Below are positions 1 through 8,389 of a stretch of 46,132 nt of DNA, in pieces (within the stretch, counting starts at the first letter, position 1; every line of letters starts with the position of its first letter). The DNA comes from Limnohabitans sp. Rim8 (GTDB lineage Bacteria > Pseudomonadota > Gammaproteobacteria > Burkholderiales > Burkholderiaceae_C). The notes below the pieces were generated by a model. That model made no database searches. It was not told where the DNA came from and saw only the letters and a list, made by a program, of their open reading frames with translations. The stretch covers positions 1-46,132 of the forward strand of contig CAMDFK010000026.1 in assembly GCA_945897465.1 (NCBI GenBank), read 5' to 3'. The translations under genes were made by a program, and so were the position numbers.

Positions 1-157
1 TTCATGGCCATCTCCAGGTGATTGAACCCCTGGAGCATGCCTCGTGCGCAAAATCAAATTCAAATCGTGGACACCCATGAAACCTCTGAAACCCTTGCCG
101 TTACTCGCTTGCAGCGGGTTGGCCATCAAATAAACCGGACACTACTGACAACCGGTA
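1..157. other. Window-edge stretch without a recognised gene
   Basis: No recognisable protein was found here. An inverted repeat CTCCAGG/CCTGGAG with a 10-base loop lies near positions 12-35 but has no T-tract, so it is not a convincing terminator. A 48-codon open frame starts at the ATG at 37 and runs into the flavoprotein gene on the other strand; it resembles nothing I know. The segment could be the edge of a feature that continues upstream of the window. Confidence 0.3.
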
Positions 158-1495
158 TCAAATTGTTTGCGCCTTGGCGGTGAGGCCCCGCATCACCCCT
201 TGGGCCGCTCGGTGTCCGCTGGCCAAACAAGCCGTCAAGAGGTAGCCCCCCGTGGGGGCTTCCCAGTCGAGCATTTCCCCCGCGCAAAACACACCCGGGC
301 GAGCTGCCAGCATCAAGTCAGGACTCAAGGCCTGAAGCGCCACGCCCCCGGCGGTGCTGATCGCCTCGGCCACCGGGCGGGGATTTTTCAGGGGCACCGG
401 CAAGGCCTTGATGAGGGCAGCCAGAGTATTTGGCTGGGCCAAGGCATCCGGCGAGCTCAACTCAAACAACAAACCCATTTTGACGCCGTCCAGCCCCAGT
501 CGGCTCTTCAGGTGACTGCTCAGGCTGCGGCTGCCGCGGGGCCATACCACGTCTTTGAAAACCTGCTCGGGCGTTTTGTCGGGCAACAAGTCCAGCAGCA
601 AACGGGCCTGCCCATGCTCGGCCAGATCGTCGCGCAGCCAAGCCGAGGCGGCATACACCAGACTGCCTTCCAGGCCGGTCTCGGTGATCACAAACTCGCC
701 CTTGCGCTCAAAACGCGGAGGCTGCAAAGCGGCGCCTTGGGCGTCTGTGGCAGGCACGGTGAGCACCACCGACTTGAGCGGATGCCCAGCAAACTTGGCT
801 CTAAAGTGCGCCGTCCAGCCCTGTCCCTCTCGCCCCCACACATCAAAGCCACAATTGGCGGGCTTCAAAGGGGCGACCTCGACACCCTCTTGCTTCAAAT
901 GGACTTGCCAGGCACCGTCAGAGCCCAGGTGCGGCCAACTGGCTCCACCCAGGGCCAGCACAGTGGCTCCAGCTTTCACCCTCAGCGGCGGGGTGTCATC
1001 CCGACGGCCAAACGCCAGGAGATCACCTTGCCAGCCCCGCCAACGGTGGCGCATGTGGAACTGCACAGGCACACCCCTGGCGGGGTGGCGCAAGCGCTGT
1101 AACCAGGCCCGCAGCAAAGGGGCGGCTTTCATTTCGGCCGGGAACACCCGCCCCGATGTGCCTACAAAAGTAGACACACCCAAACTCTGCGCCCAGTCGC
1201 GCACGCCCTGTGCATCCAGCCCAGACAGCCACTGGCTGACCTCAGGCTCGCGTGGGCCATAACGGGTGGTGAACAGGGCCAAAGGCTCTGAGTGGGTGAG
1301 GTTCAAACCGCCCCTGCCTGCCAGCAAAAATTTACGCCCCACTGAGGGCATGGCGTCAAACAGGTGCACCGACACGCCCGCTTGTGACAACACCTCGGCC
1401 GCCATCAAGCCAGCGGGGCCGCCCCCCACAATGGCCACCTCAACCGAAAGCTCTGGTGCGTCTTGAAAATCGGAAGTGGGTTCTGAAAGGTTCAT
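158..1495 (-). CDS. BaiN/HI0933-like NAD(P)/FAD-dependent flavoprotein (PP_4765-type)
   Basis: This is a 445-residue cytosolic flavoprotein. The N-terminal dinucleotide-binding motif VAIVGGGPAGLMAAE (about residues 20-34) is followed by the family stretch GRKFLLAGRGGLNLTHSE and, later, ALGGASWPHLGSDG. The C-terminus carries FCAGEMLDWEAPTGGYLL, which closes the FAD site. This pattern belongs to the HI0933/YhiN/BaiN family, most like the subgroup first named for Pseudomonas PP_4765. The substrate is unknown; related proteins are annotated as oxidoreductases or 3-dehydro-bile-acid reductases. The gene is divergent from trxA, with about 100 bases between them. Family assignment is firm, function is not. 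Confidence 0.85.
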   Translation of the reverse strand: MNLSEPTSDFQDAPELSVEVAIVGGGPAGLMAAEVLSQAGVSVHLFDAMPSVGRKFLLAGRGGLNLTHSEPLALFTTRYGPREPEVSQWLSGLDAQGVRDWAQSLGVSTFVGTSGRVFPAEMKAAPLLRAWLQRLRHPARGVPVQFHMRHRWRGWQGDLLAFGRRDDTPPLRVKAGATVLALGGASWPHLGSDGAWQVHLKQEGVEVAPLKPANCGFDVWGREGQGWTAHFRAKFAGHPLKSVVLTVPATDAQGAALQPPRFERKGEFVITETGLEGSLVYAASAWLRDDLAEHGQARLLLDLLPDKTPEQVFKDVVWPRGSRSLSSHLKSRLGLDGVKMGLLFELSSPDALAQPNTLAALIKALPVPLKNPRPVAEAISTAGGVALQALSPDLMLAARPGVFCAGEMLDWEAPTGGYLLTACLASGHRAAQGVMRGLTAKAQTI

Positions 1496-1594
1496 GTCTT
1501 GGAGATCTGGCTAAGAGAGGGTTCGCGAATACACCGAGTTTCTGTCAAAATAGAATCACTCTAGCCGCATCTCAATGTTCACAAGGAAAAGGCC

Positions 1595-1927
1595 ATGGCC
1601 AGCGATCTGATCAAACACACCACCGACGCCACTTTCGAAGCCGATGTGCTTCAATCGAACCAGCCCGTGGTGGTGGACTTCTGGGCCGAATGGTGCGGCC
1701 CTTGCAAAATGATTGCCCCCATCTTGGACGAAGTGGCCACCGCTTACGAAGGCAAGCTGCAAATCGCCAAGATGAACGTCGACGACAACCGCGACATTCC
1801 CGCCAAGTTCGGCATTCGCGGCATCCCCACCCTCATGATCTTCAAAGGCGGCCAACTCGCGGCCACCAAAGTAGGCGCCATGAGCAAGTCCCAATTGACC
1901 GCTTTCATCGACCAGCAACTGGCCTGA
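1595..1927 (+). CDS. trxA: Thioredoxin 1
   Basis: A 110-residue classical thioredoxin, the usual length. The redox motif WCGPC places the active cysteines at residues 34 and 37, and the cis-proline loop GIPTL is at about 77-80. It reduces disulfides of cytosolic proteins such as ribonucleotide reductase, using electrons from thioredoxin reductase. The ATG is preceded by a purine-rich ribosome site (AAGGAAAAGG). A -10-like TAGAAT at 1551-1556 could belong to its promoter, but I see no good -35. The gene lies directly upstream of rho, as is common in beta- and gammaproteobacteria. Confidence 0.97.
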   Translation: MASDLIKHTTDATFEADVLQSNQPVVVDFWAEWCGPCKMIAPILDEVATAYEGKLQIAKMNVDDNRDIPAKFGIRGIPTLMIFKGGQLAATKVGAMSKSQLTAFIDQQLA

Positions 1928-2172
1928 TGCCTAACTACCGTCCGTCGGTGCCGGACGTGCTACCCACAACCGGGCCCACATGGCTTGGTTTTTTGTTTTC
2001 GGGGCCGCCCGAAAACCTGTCATAATTTCTAACAGGCATCCCGAACTCGGGACAGCGCCAAGACTGCCGGATGCACCAGCCCCCAAACCCGGGCGGCATT
2101 CGGTCCAGAACATTTCCACCCGGTTATCCGAACAACGGTCCCCAGCCGACCGATTCGCCACAGGCCCATTCC
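1928..2172 (+). promoter_or_regulatory. trxA-rho intergenic region and long rho leader
   Basis: These 245 bases hold no gene. They contain several inverted repeats: CGTCCG/CGGACG near 1937-1955, a perfect 9-base palindromic stem GTTTTCGGG/CCCGAAAAC at 1995-2016, and TCCCGA/TCGGGA near 2039-2052. A -10-like CATAAT is at 2021-2026. The second half is C-rich and G-poor, the kind of RNA that Rho binds. rho is known to be autoregulated through its leader in other bacteria. An autoregulatory leader here is an inference from length and composition. Confidence 0.45.
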
Positions 2173-3435
2173 ATGCATTTGAACGAACTCAAGGCACTCC
2201 ATGTGTCCGAACTCCTGAAGCAAGCCGACACGCTCGAAATCGAGAACACCGGTCGCATGCGCAAACAGGAGCTGATGTTTGCCATCATCAAGAAACGCGC
2301 CAAAGCAGGCGAACAGGTCTTTGCCGACGGCGTGCTGGAAATCCTGCCCGATGGTTTCGGCTTTTTGCGCAGCCCCGATTCCAGCTACACGGCCAGCACG
2401 GACGACATTTACATCAGCCCCAGCCAAGTGCGGCGCTTCAACCTGCACACGGGCGATATGATCGAAGGCGAAGTGCGCATCCCCAAAGACGGCGAGCGTT
2501 ACTTTGCCCTGACCAAGTTGGACAAGGTCAACGACGACCTGCCCGAAAACAACAAACACAAGGTCATGTTCGAGAACTTGACGCCACTGTTCCCCAAAGA
2601 GCAGATGCGCCTGGAGCGTGACATCAAGGGCGAAGAAAACATCACCGCCCGTGTGATCGACATCATCGCCCCGCTCGGCCGCGGCCAGCGCGCCCTGATC
2701 GTGGCGCAGCCCAAGTCGGGCAAGACAGTCATGATGCAGCAAATCGCCCACGCCATCACCGCCAACTACCCCGATGTGCACCTGATGGTGTTGCTGGTCG
2801 ACGAGCGCCCTGAAGAAGTGACCGAAATGCAGCGCAATGTGCGCGGCGAAGTGATTTCTTCCACCTTCGACGAACCGGCCTCGCGCCACGTGCACGTGGC
2901 CGAGATGGTGATCGAGCGTGCCAAGCGTTTGGTCGAGTTGAAAAAAGACGTGGTGATCCTGCTCGACTCGATCACCCGCCTGGCCCGCGCTTACAACAAC
3001 GTGGTCCCATCCTCAGGCAAAGTGCTCTCGGGTGGTGTGGACGCCAACGCGCTGCAACGCCCCAAGCGTTTCTTTGGCGCGGCCCGCAATGTAGAAGAAG
3101 GCGGCAGCCTGACCATCATCGCCACCGCTCTGGTCGACACCGGCAGCCGCATGGACGAAGTGATCTTTGAAGAATTCAAGGGCACCGGCAACTGCGAAAT
3201 CCACCTGGAGCGCCGTTTGTACGAAAAGCGCGTGTTCCCGGCCATCAACTTGAACCGCAGTGGCACGCGTCGCGAAGAGTTGCTGCTCCAGCCCGAAGTG
3301 CTGCAAAAAACCCGCATCTTGCGTCAATTCATGTACAACATGGACGAAATCGAGGCGATGGAGATGGTCTTGAAGAGCATGAAAGCCACCAAGAACAACT
3401 CCGAGTTCTTCGACATGATGCGACGCGGCGGCTAA
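2173..3435 (+). CDS. rho: Transcription termination factor Rho
   Basis: A 420-residue hexameric RNA helicase that ends transcription at C-rich sites. The open frame begins at 2071, but the first 34 codons are proline-rich leader sequence; the start at the ATG at 2173 gives [10 protein letters not shown], the usual Rho N-terminus, and places the P-loop AQPKSGKT at residues 178-185, the same numbering as in E. coli. The RNA-binding cold-shock-like part carries GFGFLRSP (61-68). Walker B appears as [17 protein letters not shown], and the C-terminal part matches the family to the end ([10 protein letters not shown]). There is no clear Shine-Dalgarno sequence before the start. Confidence 0.97.
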   Translation: MHLNELKALHVSELLKQADTLEIENTGRMRKQELMFAIIKKRAKAGEQVFADGVLEILPDGFGFLRSPDSSYTASTDDIYISPSQVRRFNLHTGDMIEGEVRIPKDGERYFALTKLDKVNDDLPENNKHKVMFENLTPLFPKEQMRLERDIKGEENITARVIDIIAPLGRGQRALIVAQPKSGKTVMMQQIAHAITANYPDVHLMVLLVDERPEEVTEMQRNVRGEVISSTFDEPASRHVHVAEMVIERAKRLVELKKDVVILLDSITRLARAYNNVVPSSGKVLSGGVDANALQRPKRFFGAARNVEEGGSLTIIATALVDTGSRMDEVIFEEFKGTGNCEIHLERRLYEKRVFPAINLNRSGTRREELLLQPEVLQKTRILRQFMYNMDEIEAMEMVLKSMKATKNNSEFFDMMRRGG

Positions 3436-3459
3436 CCGCCCCGCTTGCGTCGCCCCCAC

Positions 3460-3683
3460 CATCGCGAGGGACCAAGCGATGCAAAGATTGCCGCGTTTCG
3501 CTCGCAATGACGCCAAAGACGTCACCGCCATTCCCCCGTCATCGCGAAAAACGAAGTGATCCATGCCTGCTTCCCGCCATCACGAGGGACCAAGCGATGC
3601 AAAGATTGCCGCGCTTCGCTCGCAATGACGCCAAAGACGTCACCGCCATTCCCCCGTCATCGCGAGGAACGAAGCGATCCATG
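3460..3683. repeat. Two tandem copies of a 118-base repeat built of GTCATYGCGAG-type units
   Basis: Copy 1 starts at 3460 and copy 2 at 3578, giving a period of 118 bases. Over the 106 bases they share I count five mismatches. Each copy carries the same short motif in alternating orientation: a forward unit (ATCGCGAGGGACCAAGCGAT), an inverted unit (CGCTCGCAATGAC) and another forward unit (ATCGCGAGGAACGAAGCGAT). The units can therefore form hairpins. Motifs of this type occur in intergenic regions of many proteobacteria and resemble REP-like elements. The array fills the space after rho and may also serve as its transcription end. No coding content was seen. Confidence 0.85.
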
Positions 3684-3690
3684 AATGGGG

Positions 3691-3721
3691 TTGGGGTTTG
3701 GCACGAAAGATGGTCTACAAT
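3691..3721 (+). promoter_or_regulatory. Weak promoter candidate for rpmE2
   Basis: A -10-like TACAAT sits at 3716-3721 with a poor TTGGGG at 3691-3696, 19 bases upstream. It lies between the repeat array and rpmE2, about 75 bases before the start codon. The -35 match and spacing are suboptimal, so this is tentative. Confidence 0.3.
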
Positions 3722-3794
3722 CTACCGTTTTGCGGAAAGTGCTTACAGATAGGCTGTTAAGTGGCTGCTGCAGCGAAAATAAAAGGATTCCCCC

Positions 3795-4058
3795 ATGAAA
3801 GACGGCATTCACCCCAACTACCGTGAAGTTTGCTTCCAAGACATGTCCAATGGTTTCAAGTTCGTGACCCGTTCATGCGCCAACACCAAAGAGATGATCA
3901 AAATGGAAGACGGCCGTGAGCTGCCTTGGTACAAGCTGGACACGACCAGCGAGTCACATCCTTTCTACACAGGCACGCAAAAGTCGGTGGACAACATGGG
4001 CGGTCGCGTGGAGAAGTTCCGCAACCGTTTCGGCAAGACCACCACCATCGCCAAGTAA
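3795..4058 (+). CDS. rpmE2: Ribosomal protein L31, type B (zinc-independent)
   Basis: An 87-residue 50S subunit protein. The N-terminus [12 protein letters not shown] and the C-terminal [22 protein letters not shown] identify L31. It lacks the paired CxxC cysteines of the zinc-binding type A form and has the longer middle segment of type B (YkgM-like) proteins. Elsewhere type B copies replace the zinc form under zinc limitation, but many betaproteobacteria carry only this form, so a stress role cannot be assumed. An AAAAGGA stretch lies 6-12 bases before the ATG. A strong terminator follows. Confidence 0.95.
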   Translation: MKDGIHPNYREVCFQDMSNGFKFVTRSCANTKEMIKMEDGRELPWYKLDTTSESHPFYTGTQKSVDNMGGRVEKFRNRFGKTTTIAK

Positions 4059-4078
4059 TTCGCGCATTGGTATCACCC

Positions 4079-4112
4079 AAAGGGCAGCCCGGGCAACCGG
4101 CCTGCCCTTTTT
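4079..4112 (+). terminator. Rho-independent terminator of rpmE2
   Basis: A perfect 9-base stem AAAGGGCAG/CTGCCCTTT with a GC-rich loop is followed by a short T-run at 4108-4112, 20 bases after the rpmE2 stop codon. Confidence 0.85.
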
Positions 4113-4220
4113 GCATCTGTCCTTCATCAGTGCTTGGCCCACGGCACAAACTGGCGGGTCTTTTTAAAATAGGACACGCATCGCACCCCACTTTGCCCCT
4201 GACCTGACATCCCTGCTCCC

Positions 4221-5963
4221 GTGAACCTGCCCACCCCCGCCATCGTTGCCCAAAGTGCCGTCCGCAGACTGCCGCGCTTGGCCTTGTTGTTGCTATGCGT
4301 GTCCTATGTCTTGGCCGGTTTTTGGGGCCGTGCGCCCTGGAAATCACAAGACCTGGAGTCCTTGGGTTACATGTTGCAGCTGGCCCAGCCCGCACTGGGC
4401 GAGACGGCCAACTGGTTCAGACCCACCTTGCTGGGCCAACACGATCCGCAATTGGCATTGCTGCCTTATTGGCTGGGCGCGGGTTTTATCAAGTGGGCAC
4501 CGCAGGGCTGGGAGGACGTGTTGGCCCGCTTGCCTTTTATGGGCATGCTCGGCCTGACGCTGGCGGCCACCTGGTACGCCGTTTACGCCCTCGCCCGTCA
4601 CCCGGCTGCGCAGCCTGTGGCTTTTGCTTTTGGCGGCGAGGCCAAGCCAAGTGATTACGCCCGCGCACTGGCCGACGGCAGCCTGCTGGCCTTGCTCGCC
4701 TGTCTGGGTCTGGCCCGGCTGGCGCACGAAGCCACACCCGCGCTCAGCCAACTGTGCTTTGCATCACTGATTTTTGTGGGCCTGTCCACCTTGCCGCGCT
4801 GGCGTTTGCAAAGTGGTCTGGCCGTGGCTGCCGGCATGTTGGGCCTGACGCTTTCCGGAGCGCCCAGCGTGGCACTTTGGCTGGGCGTGGGCGGCTCGCT
4901 GATCCGTGCCCTCGCCCCGACTGACCCGGCACAAGGCCGCATGCGCATGCTCGATCTGGGGCTATTGGCTTTGCTGTGCTTGTTGTGCATCACCACCGCA
5001 GGCACACTCGATTTATGGCGCTGGCGCGTGGTGCCGCACGAGATGGCGGACGTGCACATCTTGGCCAAGCTGATGCTGTGGTTCACCTGGCCCGCTTGGC
5101 CTTTGGCGTTGTGGTCCTTGTGGCGCTGGCGGGCACAACTGAGCCAAGCCTGGCTCTACCCGCACCTGGCCTTGCCATTGTGGTTTGTGGCCGTCACGGT
5201 CGGGGCGACCTGGTTGACCGGTTTGTCAGACCGGGCTTTGCTCCTGGCGCTGCCCGGCATTGCCGCATTGGCCGCCTTTGCTCTGCCCACCTTGCGGCGC
5301 AGCCTGGGCGCCTTGATCGACTGGTTCACCCTGCTGTTTTTCAGTTTTTGTGCCCTCGCCATCTGGGTAATTTGGGTGGCCATGCAAACAGGCGCCCCAC
5401 CCAAGATTGCGGCGAATGTCACCAAACTCGCTCCGGGCTTTTTGCCTGAGTTTTCTCTTTTGGCTTTTGGCTTGAGTTTGTTGGCTACCCTGGCTTGGGT
5501 CTGGTTGGTCAAATGGCGCATTGGCCACCACCGCGCTGCGCTCTGGAAGAGCATGGTCTTGCCCGCCTCTGGCGCAGTGCTGTGTTGGCTGCTGCTCATG
5601 AGCTTGTGGATGCCCCTGCTCAACTTTGCCCGCAGCTACGGCCCCACGGTACAAAAAGTGCAGCTTGTGACGGGGACGGCCAGATGCTTGCAATACGCTG
5701 GCATCAGCCAAGCGCAAGGCGCAGCTTTGTTGTTCCATGCTCGGGTTCGCCTAAAAGCGGCCACCACGCCCAGTGCCCAGTGTCCTTGGCTCGTCATGGA
5801 CGAAAAGAACCTGCCCTTGTTGGAAGACCGCCTCCAAGACTTGGGCTGGACGCTTGAAGCGACCGCTGCCCGACTGGGGGAGCGCAGCGACCGACTGTTG
5901 ATCTTCCGACCCGCGCAGCCGATCCAAGCCACACCCGCCTTGCCAGAACCGGCCAAGAACTGA
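4221..5963 (+). CDS. Polytopic membrane protein, probably GT-C-type glycosyltransferase
   Basis: A 580-residue protein made almost entirely of hydrophobic helices, about a dozen by eye, starting at a GTG codon. The first loop reads GFWGRAPWKSQDLESLG, which resembles the DPWKPDE loop of ArnT/PMT-like (GT-C) transferases that move a sugar from a polyprenyl phosphate carrier. The acidic pair expected there is only partly kept (QDLE). The last about 100 residues are less hydrophobic and may be periplasmic. The next gene, a MATE transporter, follows after 3 bases, so the two are probably co-transcribed. Donor and acceptor are unknown. Confidence 0.5.
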   Translation: MNLPTPAIVAQSAVRRLPRLALLLLCVSYVLAGFWGRAPWKSQDLESLGYMLQLAQPALGETANWFRPTLLGQHDPQLALLPYWLGAGFIKWAPQGWEDVLARLPFMGMLGLTLAATWYAVYALARHPAAQPVAFAFGGEAKPSDYARALADGSLLALLACLGLARLAHEATPALSQLCFASLIFVGLSTLPRWRLQSGLAVAAGMLGLTLSGAPSVALWLGVGGSLIRALAPTDPAQGRMRMLDLGLLALLCLLCITTAGTLDLWRWRVVPHEMADVHILAKLMLWFTWPAWPLALWSLWRWRAQLSQAWLYPHLALPLWFVAVTVGATWLTGLSDRALLLALPGIAALAAFALPTLRRSLGALIDWFTLLFFSFCALAIWVIWVAMQTGAPPKIAANVTKLAPGFLPEFSLLAFGLSLLATLAWVWLVKWRIGHHRAALWKSMVLPASGAVLCWLLLMSLWMPLLNFARSYGPTVQKVQLVTGTARCLQYAGISQAQGAALLFHARVRLKAATTPSAQCPWLVMDEKNLPLLEDRLQDLGWTLEATAARLGERSDRLLIFRPAQPIQATPALPEPAKN

Positions 5964-5966
5964 GCC

Positions 5967-7337
5967 ATGTCTGAGTTGCGCACCATTGCCTGCCATGCAG
6001 GTACCGTGCTGGTTGGGCAACTGGCCGTCATGGCCTTTGGCGTAGCCGACACGGTCATTGCCGGACGCTACAGCCCACACGCGCTGGCCGTGCTGTCGCT
6101 GGCCTCCTCCATTTACATCAGCATTTATGTGGCGCTCAACGGCATGATGCAAGCGCTGCTGCCGGTTTGGTCCGAACTGCACGGCGGCAACCGACATGCG
6201 GAAATCGGTCGCTCGGTGCGCCAGGCGTTGTACATCTGTGCAGGCGCAGCCGCGTTGGGCATCACCGGCTTGTGGTTCCCCGATCCATGGCTGTCCTGGA
6301 CCCAAGTGCCCCCCGAACTGTGGCCCGATGTGCGGGCGTATTTGCGCGTGCTGGCCGTGGCGCTGGTGCCTTCCTTGCTGTTTCGCATGTATGGCACGCT
6401 CAACCAAAGCCTGGGCTATCCGCGCTTGGTGACCTGGCTGCAAGCGGGGGCGCTGTTGGTGAAGATTCCTTTGTCGGTGCTGCTGACCTTTGGCGCAGGC
6501 GATGTGCCCGGCATGGGCGTGGTGGGTTGCGCTTGGGCCACGCTGGCCGTCAACAGCCTGATGATGCTCACCGGGCTGTGGCTTTTGCGCACACAAGCCA
6601 TTTACCGCCCCTATCGGTTGTGGCGTCTGCCCGAAAAACCCCAGTGGTCAGTGCTGCGGCACTTTTTGCGCTTGGGCGTGCCCGCTGGGCTGTCCATCAT
6701 GGTGGAGGTCACGTCCTTTACTTTGATGGCCTTGTTCATTGCCCGCATGGGCGCTGTGGCATCGGCCAGCCACCAGATTGCGGCCAGCATGGCCGCGGTG
6801 TTGTACATGGTGCCCCTGGCCCTGGGCATCGCCAGCAGCGCCCGCACGGGTTACTGGCTGGGTGCAGGCCAGCCTCAACGCGCCCGTCAAGCGGCAGTTC
6901 TGGGCATCAGCCTCGCCATCGGCGCAGCGGCGCTGTGCGCTGCCGCCTTGCTGCTGGGCCGCGAAGCGATCGCACACGCCTTCACCAACGACCCGATGGT
7001 GGCCAAAACCGCCATGCTGTGGCTGGCCTGGGTGGCGATTTACCACCTGGCCGATGCGGTACAGGCGGTCTGTGCCTTTTTGCTGCGCTGCTACCGCATC
7101 ACCATCGCACCGCTGCTGATCTACACCGCTTTTTTGTGGGGCTTTGGTCTGTATGGCGGCTATTTGTGGGCCTACGAGGATTCTGTGCTGAGCGGCTGGC
7201 TGCAGTGGACCGGCCGCCCGGCCGTGGACACCTTCTGGATCAGCAGCAGCCTGGCCTTGGCTGCGGTGTCGGTGTTGTTTGCGGTGCTGATGTGGCGGGC
7301 CTCGCGGTCATTACCCCATCGAAGCGCAGTGGATTAG
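5967..7337 (+). CDS. MATE family efflux transporter
   Basis: A 456-residue inner-membrane protein with about 12 transmembrane segments in two similar halves, the layout of NorM-type MATE antiporters, which export cationic drugs or metabolites using Na+ or H+ gradients. The N-terminal segment VAFGVADTVIAGRYSPHALA and the second-half segment SHQIAASMAAVLYMVPLALG match the repeated MATE signature. It starts 3 bases after the preceding membrane glycosyltransferase-like gene, so the pair looks like an operon. Substrate is unknown; a role in moving a lipid-linked product is conceivable but unsupported. Confidence 0.85.
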   Translation: MSELRTIACHAGTVLVGQLAVMAFGVADTVIAGRYSPHALAVLSLASSIYISIYVALNGMMQALLPVWSELHGGNRHAEIGRSVRQALYICAGAAALGITGLWFPDPWLSWTQVPPELWPDVRAYLRVLAVALVPSLLFRMYGTLNQSLGYPRLVTWLQAGALLVKIPLSVLLTFGAGDVPGMGVVGCAWATLAVNSLMMLTGLWLLRTQAIYRPYRLWRLPEKPQWSVLRHFLRLGVPAGLSIMVEVTSFTLMALFIARMGAVASASHQIAASMAAVLYMVPLALGIASSARTGYWLGAGQPQRARQAAVLGISLAIGAAALCAAALLLGREAIAHAFTNDPMVAKTAMLWLAWVAIYHLADAVQAVCAFLLRCYRITIAPLLIYTAFLWGFGLYGGYLWAYEDSVLSGWLQWTGRPAVDTFWISSSLALAAVSVLFAVLMWRASRSLPHRSAVD

Positions 7338-7354
7338 GACGCTTGGCAAGGATG

Positions 7355-7388
7355 TGGTCATCAAGGATTCACAAAACACACTGAAAAT
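7355..7388 (+). promoter_or_regulatory. Candidate PHO box and -10 before ppk2
   Basis: Two units TGGTCAT-CAAG-GATTCAC occupy 7355-7372 (8 of 14 bases match CTGTCAT twice). Exactly 10 bases later comes a -10-like GAAAAT (7383-7388), placing the transcript start about 20 bases before the ppk2 ATG. The layout matches the stronger sites in this window, but the second unit is poor. Confidence 0.33.
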
Positions 7389-7415
7389 GGGTATTTTTTG
7401 ATGTTTTAAATTGAC

Positions 7416-8324
7416 ATGACAACCGCCAACACCATCGACGAAACCCAAATGCGCCAGCTGCGCGAAGATCTGCTGGACAGCATGGACGAAGAACTCGAGC
7501 TGGAGCTTGACGACCGCTGGGGCACCGATGCCGCCACCAATGCGGCCCAAGCCGGCGAGCGCATCCACTACTTTCGTGAACTGTTGCGCTTGCAGTCCGA
7601 GCTGGTGATGCTGCAGGACTGGGTGGTCAAAACCGGCCACCGCATGGTCATCCTGTTTGAGGGCCGCGATGCTGCGGGCAAAGGCGGCGTGATCAAACGC
7701 ATTACCCAGCGCCTGAACCCGCGTGTGTGCCGCGTGGCGGCTTTACCCGCTCCCAACGACCGCGAAAAAACCCAGTGGTACTTTCAGCGCTACATCTCGC
7801 ACCTGCCCGCTGCGGGCGAGATCGTGCTGTTTGACCGCAGCTGGTACAACCGCGCGGGTGTTGAAAAAGTCATGGGCTTTTGCAGCGAAGAGGAATACGA
7901 AGAGTTTTTCCGCTCGGTGCCCGAGTTCGAAAAAATGCTGGTGCGCAGCGGCATTCAGCTGGTCAAGTACTGGTTCTCGATCACCGACGACGAGCAACAC
8001 GCTCGCTTTTTAGGCCGCATCCACGACCCGCTCAAACAGTGGAAGCTCAGCCCCATGGACTTGGAAAGCCGCCGCCGCTGGGAGGACTACACCCGAGCCA
8101 AAGAAACCATGATCGAGCGCACCCACATCCCCGAAGCACCTTGGTGGGTGGTACAAGCCGTGGACAAGAAAAAAGCCCGCCTCAACTGCATTGACCACTT
8201 GCTCAGCCAAGTGCCCTACCACGAGGTCGAACACCCCCAAGTGGAACTGCCCGGGCGGGTGCGCAACCCGGACTATATCCGCCACCCGGTGCCTGCCGAG
8301 ATGATCGTGCCGGAGAAATACTGA
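7416..8324 (+). CDS. ppk2: Polyphosphate kinase 2 (PPK2 family)
   Basis: A 302-residue single-domain PPK2, which transfers phosphate between polyphosphate and nucleoside di- or triphosphates in the cytosol. The Walker A motif GRDAAGKGG is at residues 83-91 and the Walker B/lid region FDRSWYNRAGVEKVMGF follows about 55 residues later. The long acidic N-terminus (DEELELELDD) is usual for the family. The preference for GDP or ADP cannot be read from sequence. Its promoter region has a weak PHO-box candidate, and a strong terminator follows. Its job fits the phosphate genes in the rest of the window. Confidence 0.93.
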   Translation: MTTANTIDETQMRQLREDLLDSMDEELELELDDRWGTDAATNAAQAGERIHYFRELLRLQSELVMLQDWVVKTGHRMVILFEGRDAAGKGGVIKRITQRLNPRVCRVAALPAPNDREKTQWYFQRYISHLPAAGEIVLFDRSWYNRAGVEKVMGFCSEEEYEEFFRSVPEFEKMLVRSGIQLVKYWFSITDDEQHARFLGRIHDPLKQWKLSPMDLESRRRWEDYTRAKETMIERTHIPEAPWWVVQAVDKKKARLNCIDHLLSQVPYHEVEHPQVELPGRVRNPDYIRHPVPAEMIVPEKY

Positions 8325-8343
8325 ACGCTCGCCCCCCAGATCA

Positions 8344-8371
8344 ACAGGCCCGCATGACGGGCCTGTTTTTT
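8344..8371 (+). terminator. Rho-independent terminator of ppk2
   Basis: A perfect 9-base stem ACAGGCCCG/CGGGCCTGT with loop CATGA is followed by six T residues, 20 bases after the ppk2 stop. It separates ppk2 from the convergent psd gene. Confidence 0.92.
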
Positions 8372-8389
8372 CTTGACCGTTAGCAATCT

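Noticed and set aside
1-157. Insertion-sequence remnant at the window edge
   Set aside because: The short inverted repeat and TGTCCGGTTTATT-like bases are suggestive, but no transposase fragment or target duplication can be shown.
2017-2034. A perfect CTGTCAT unit before rho that could be a PHO box
   Set aside because: The second unit 4 bases later (TCTAACA) matches nothing, and the bases overlap the -10-like CATAAT. One 7-mer alone is not a PHO box.
2071-2172. N-terminal extension of Rho by 34 residues
   Set aside because: The extension is proline-rich and overlaps the structured leader; starting at 2173 gives the conserved N-terminus and E. coli residue numbering.
3460-3683. CRISPR array
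   Set aside because: Only two long copies, 118-base period, no unique spacers and no cas genes; the repeats are palindromic units.
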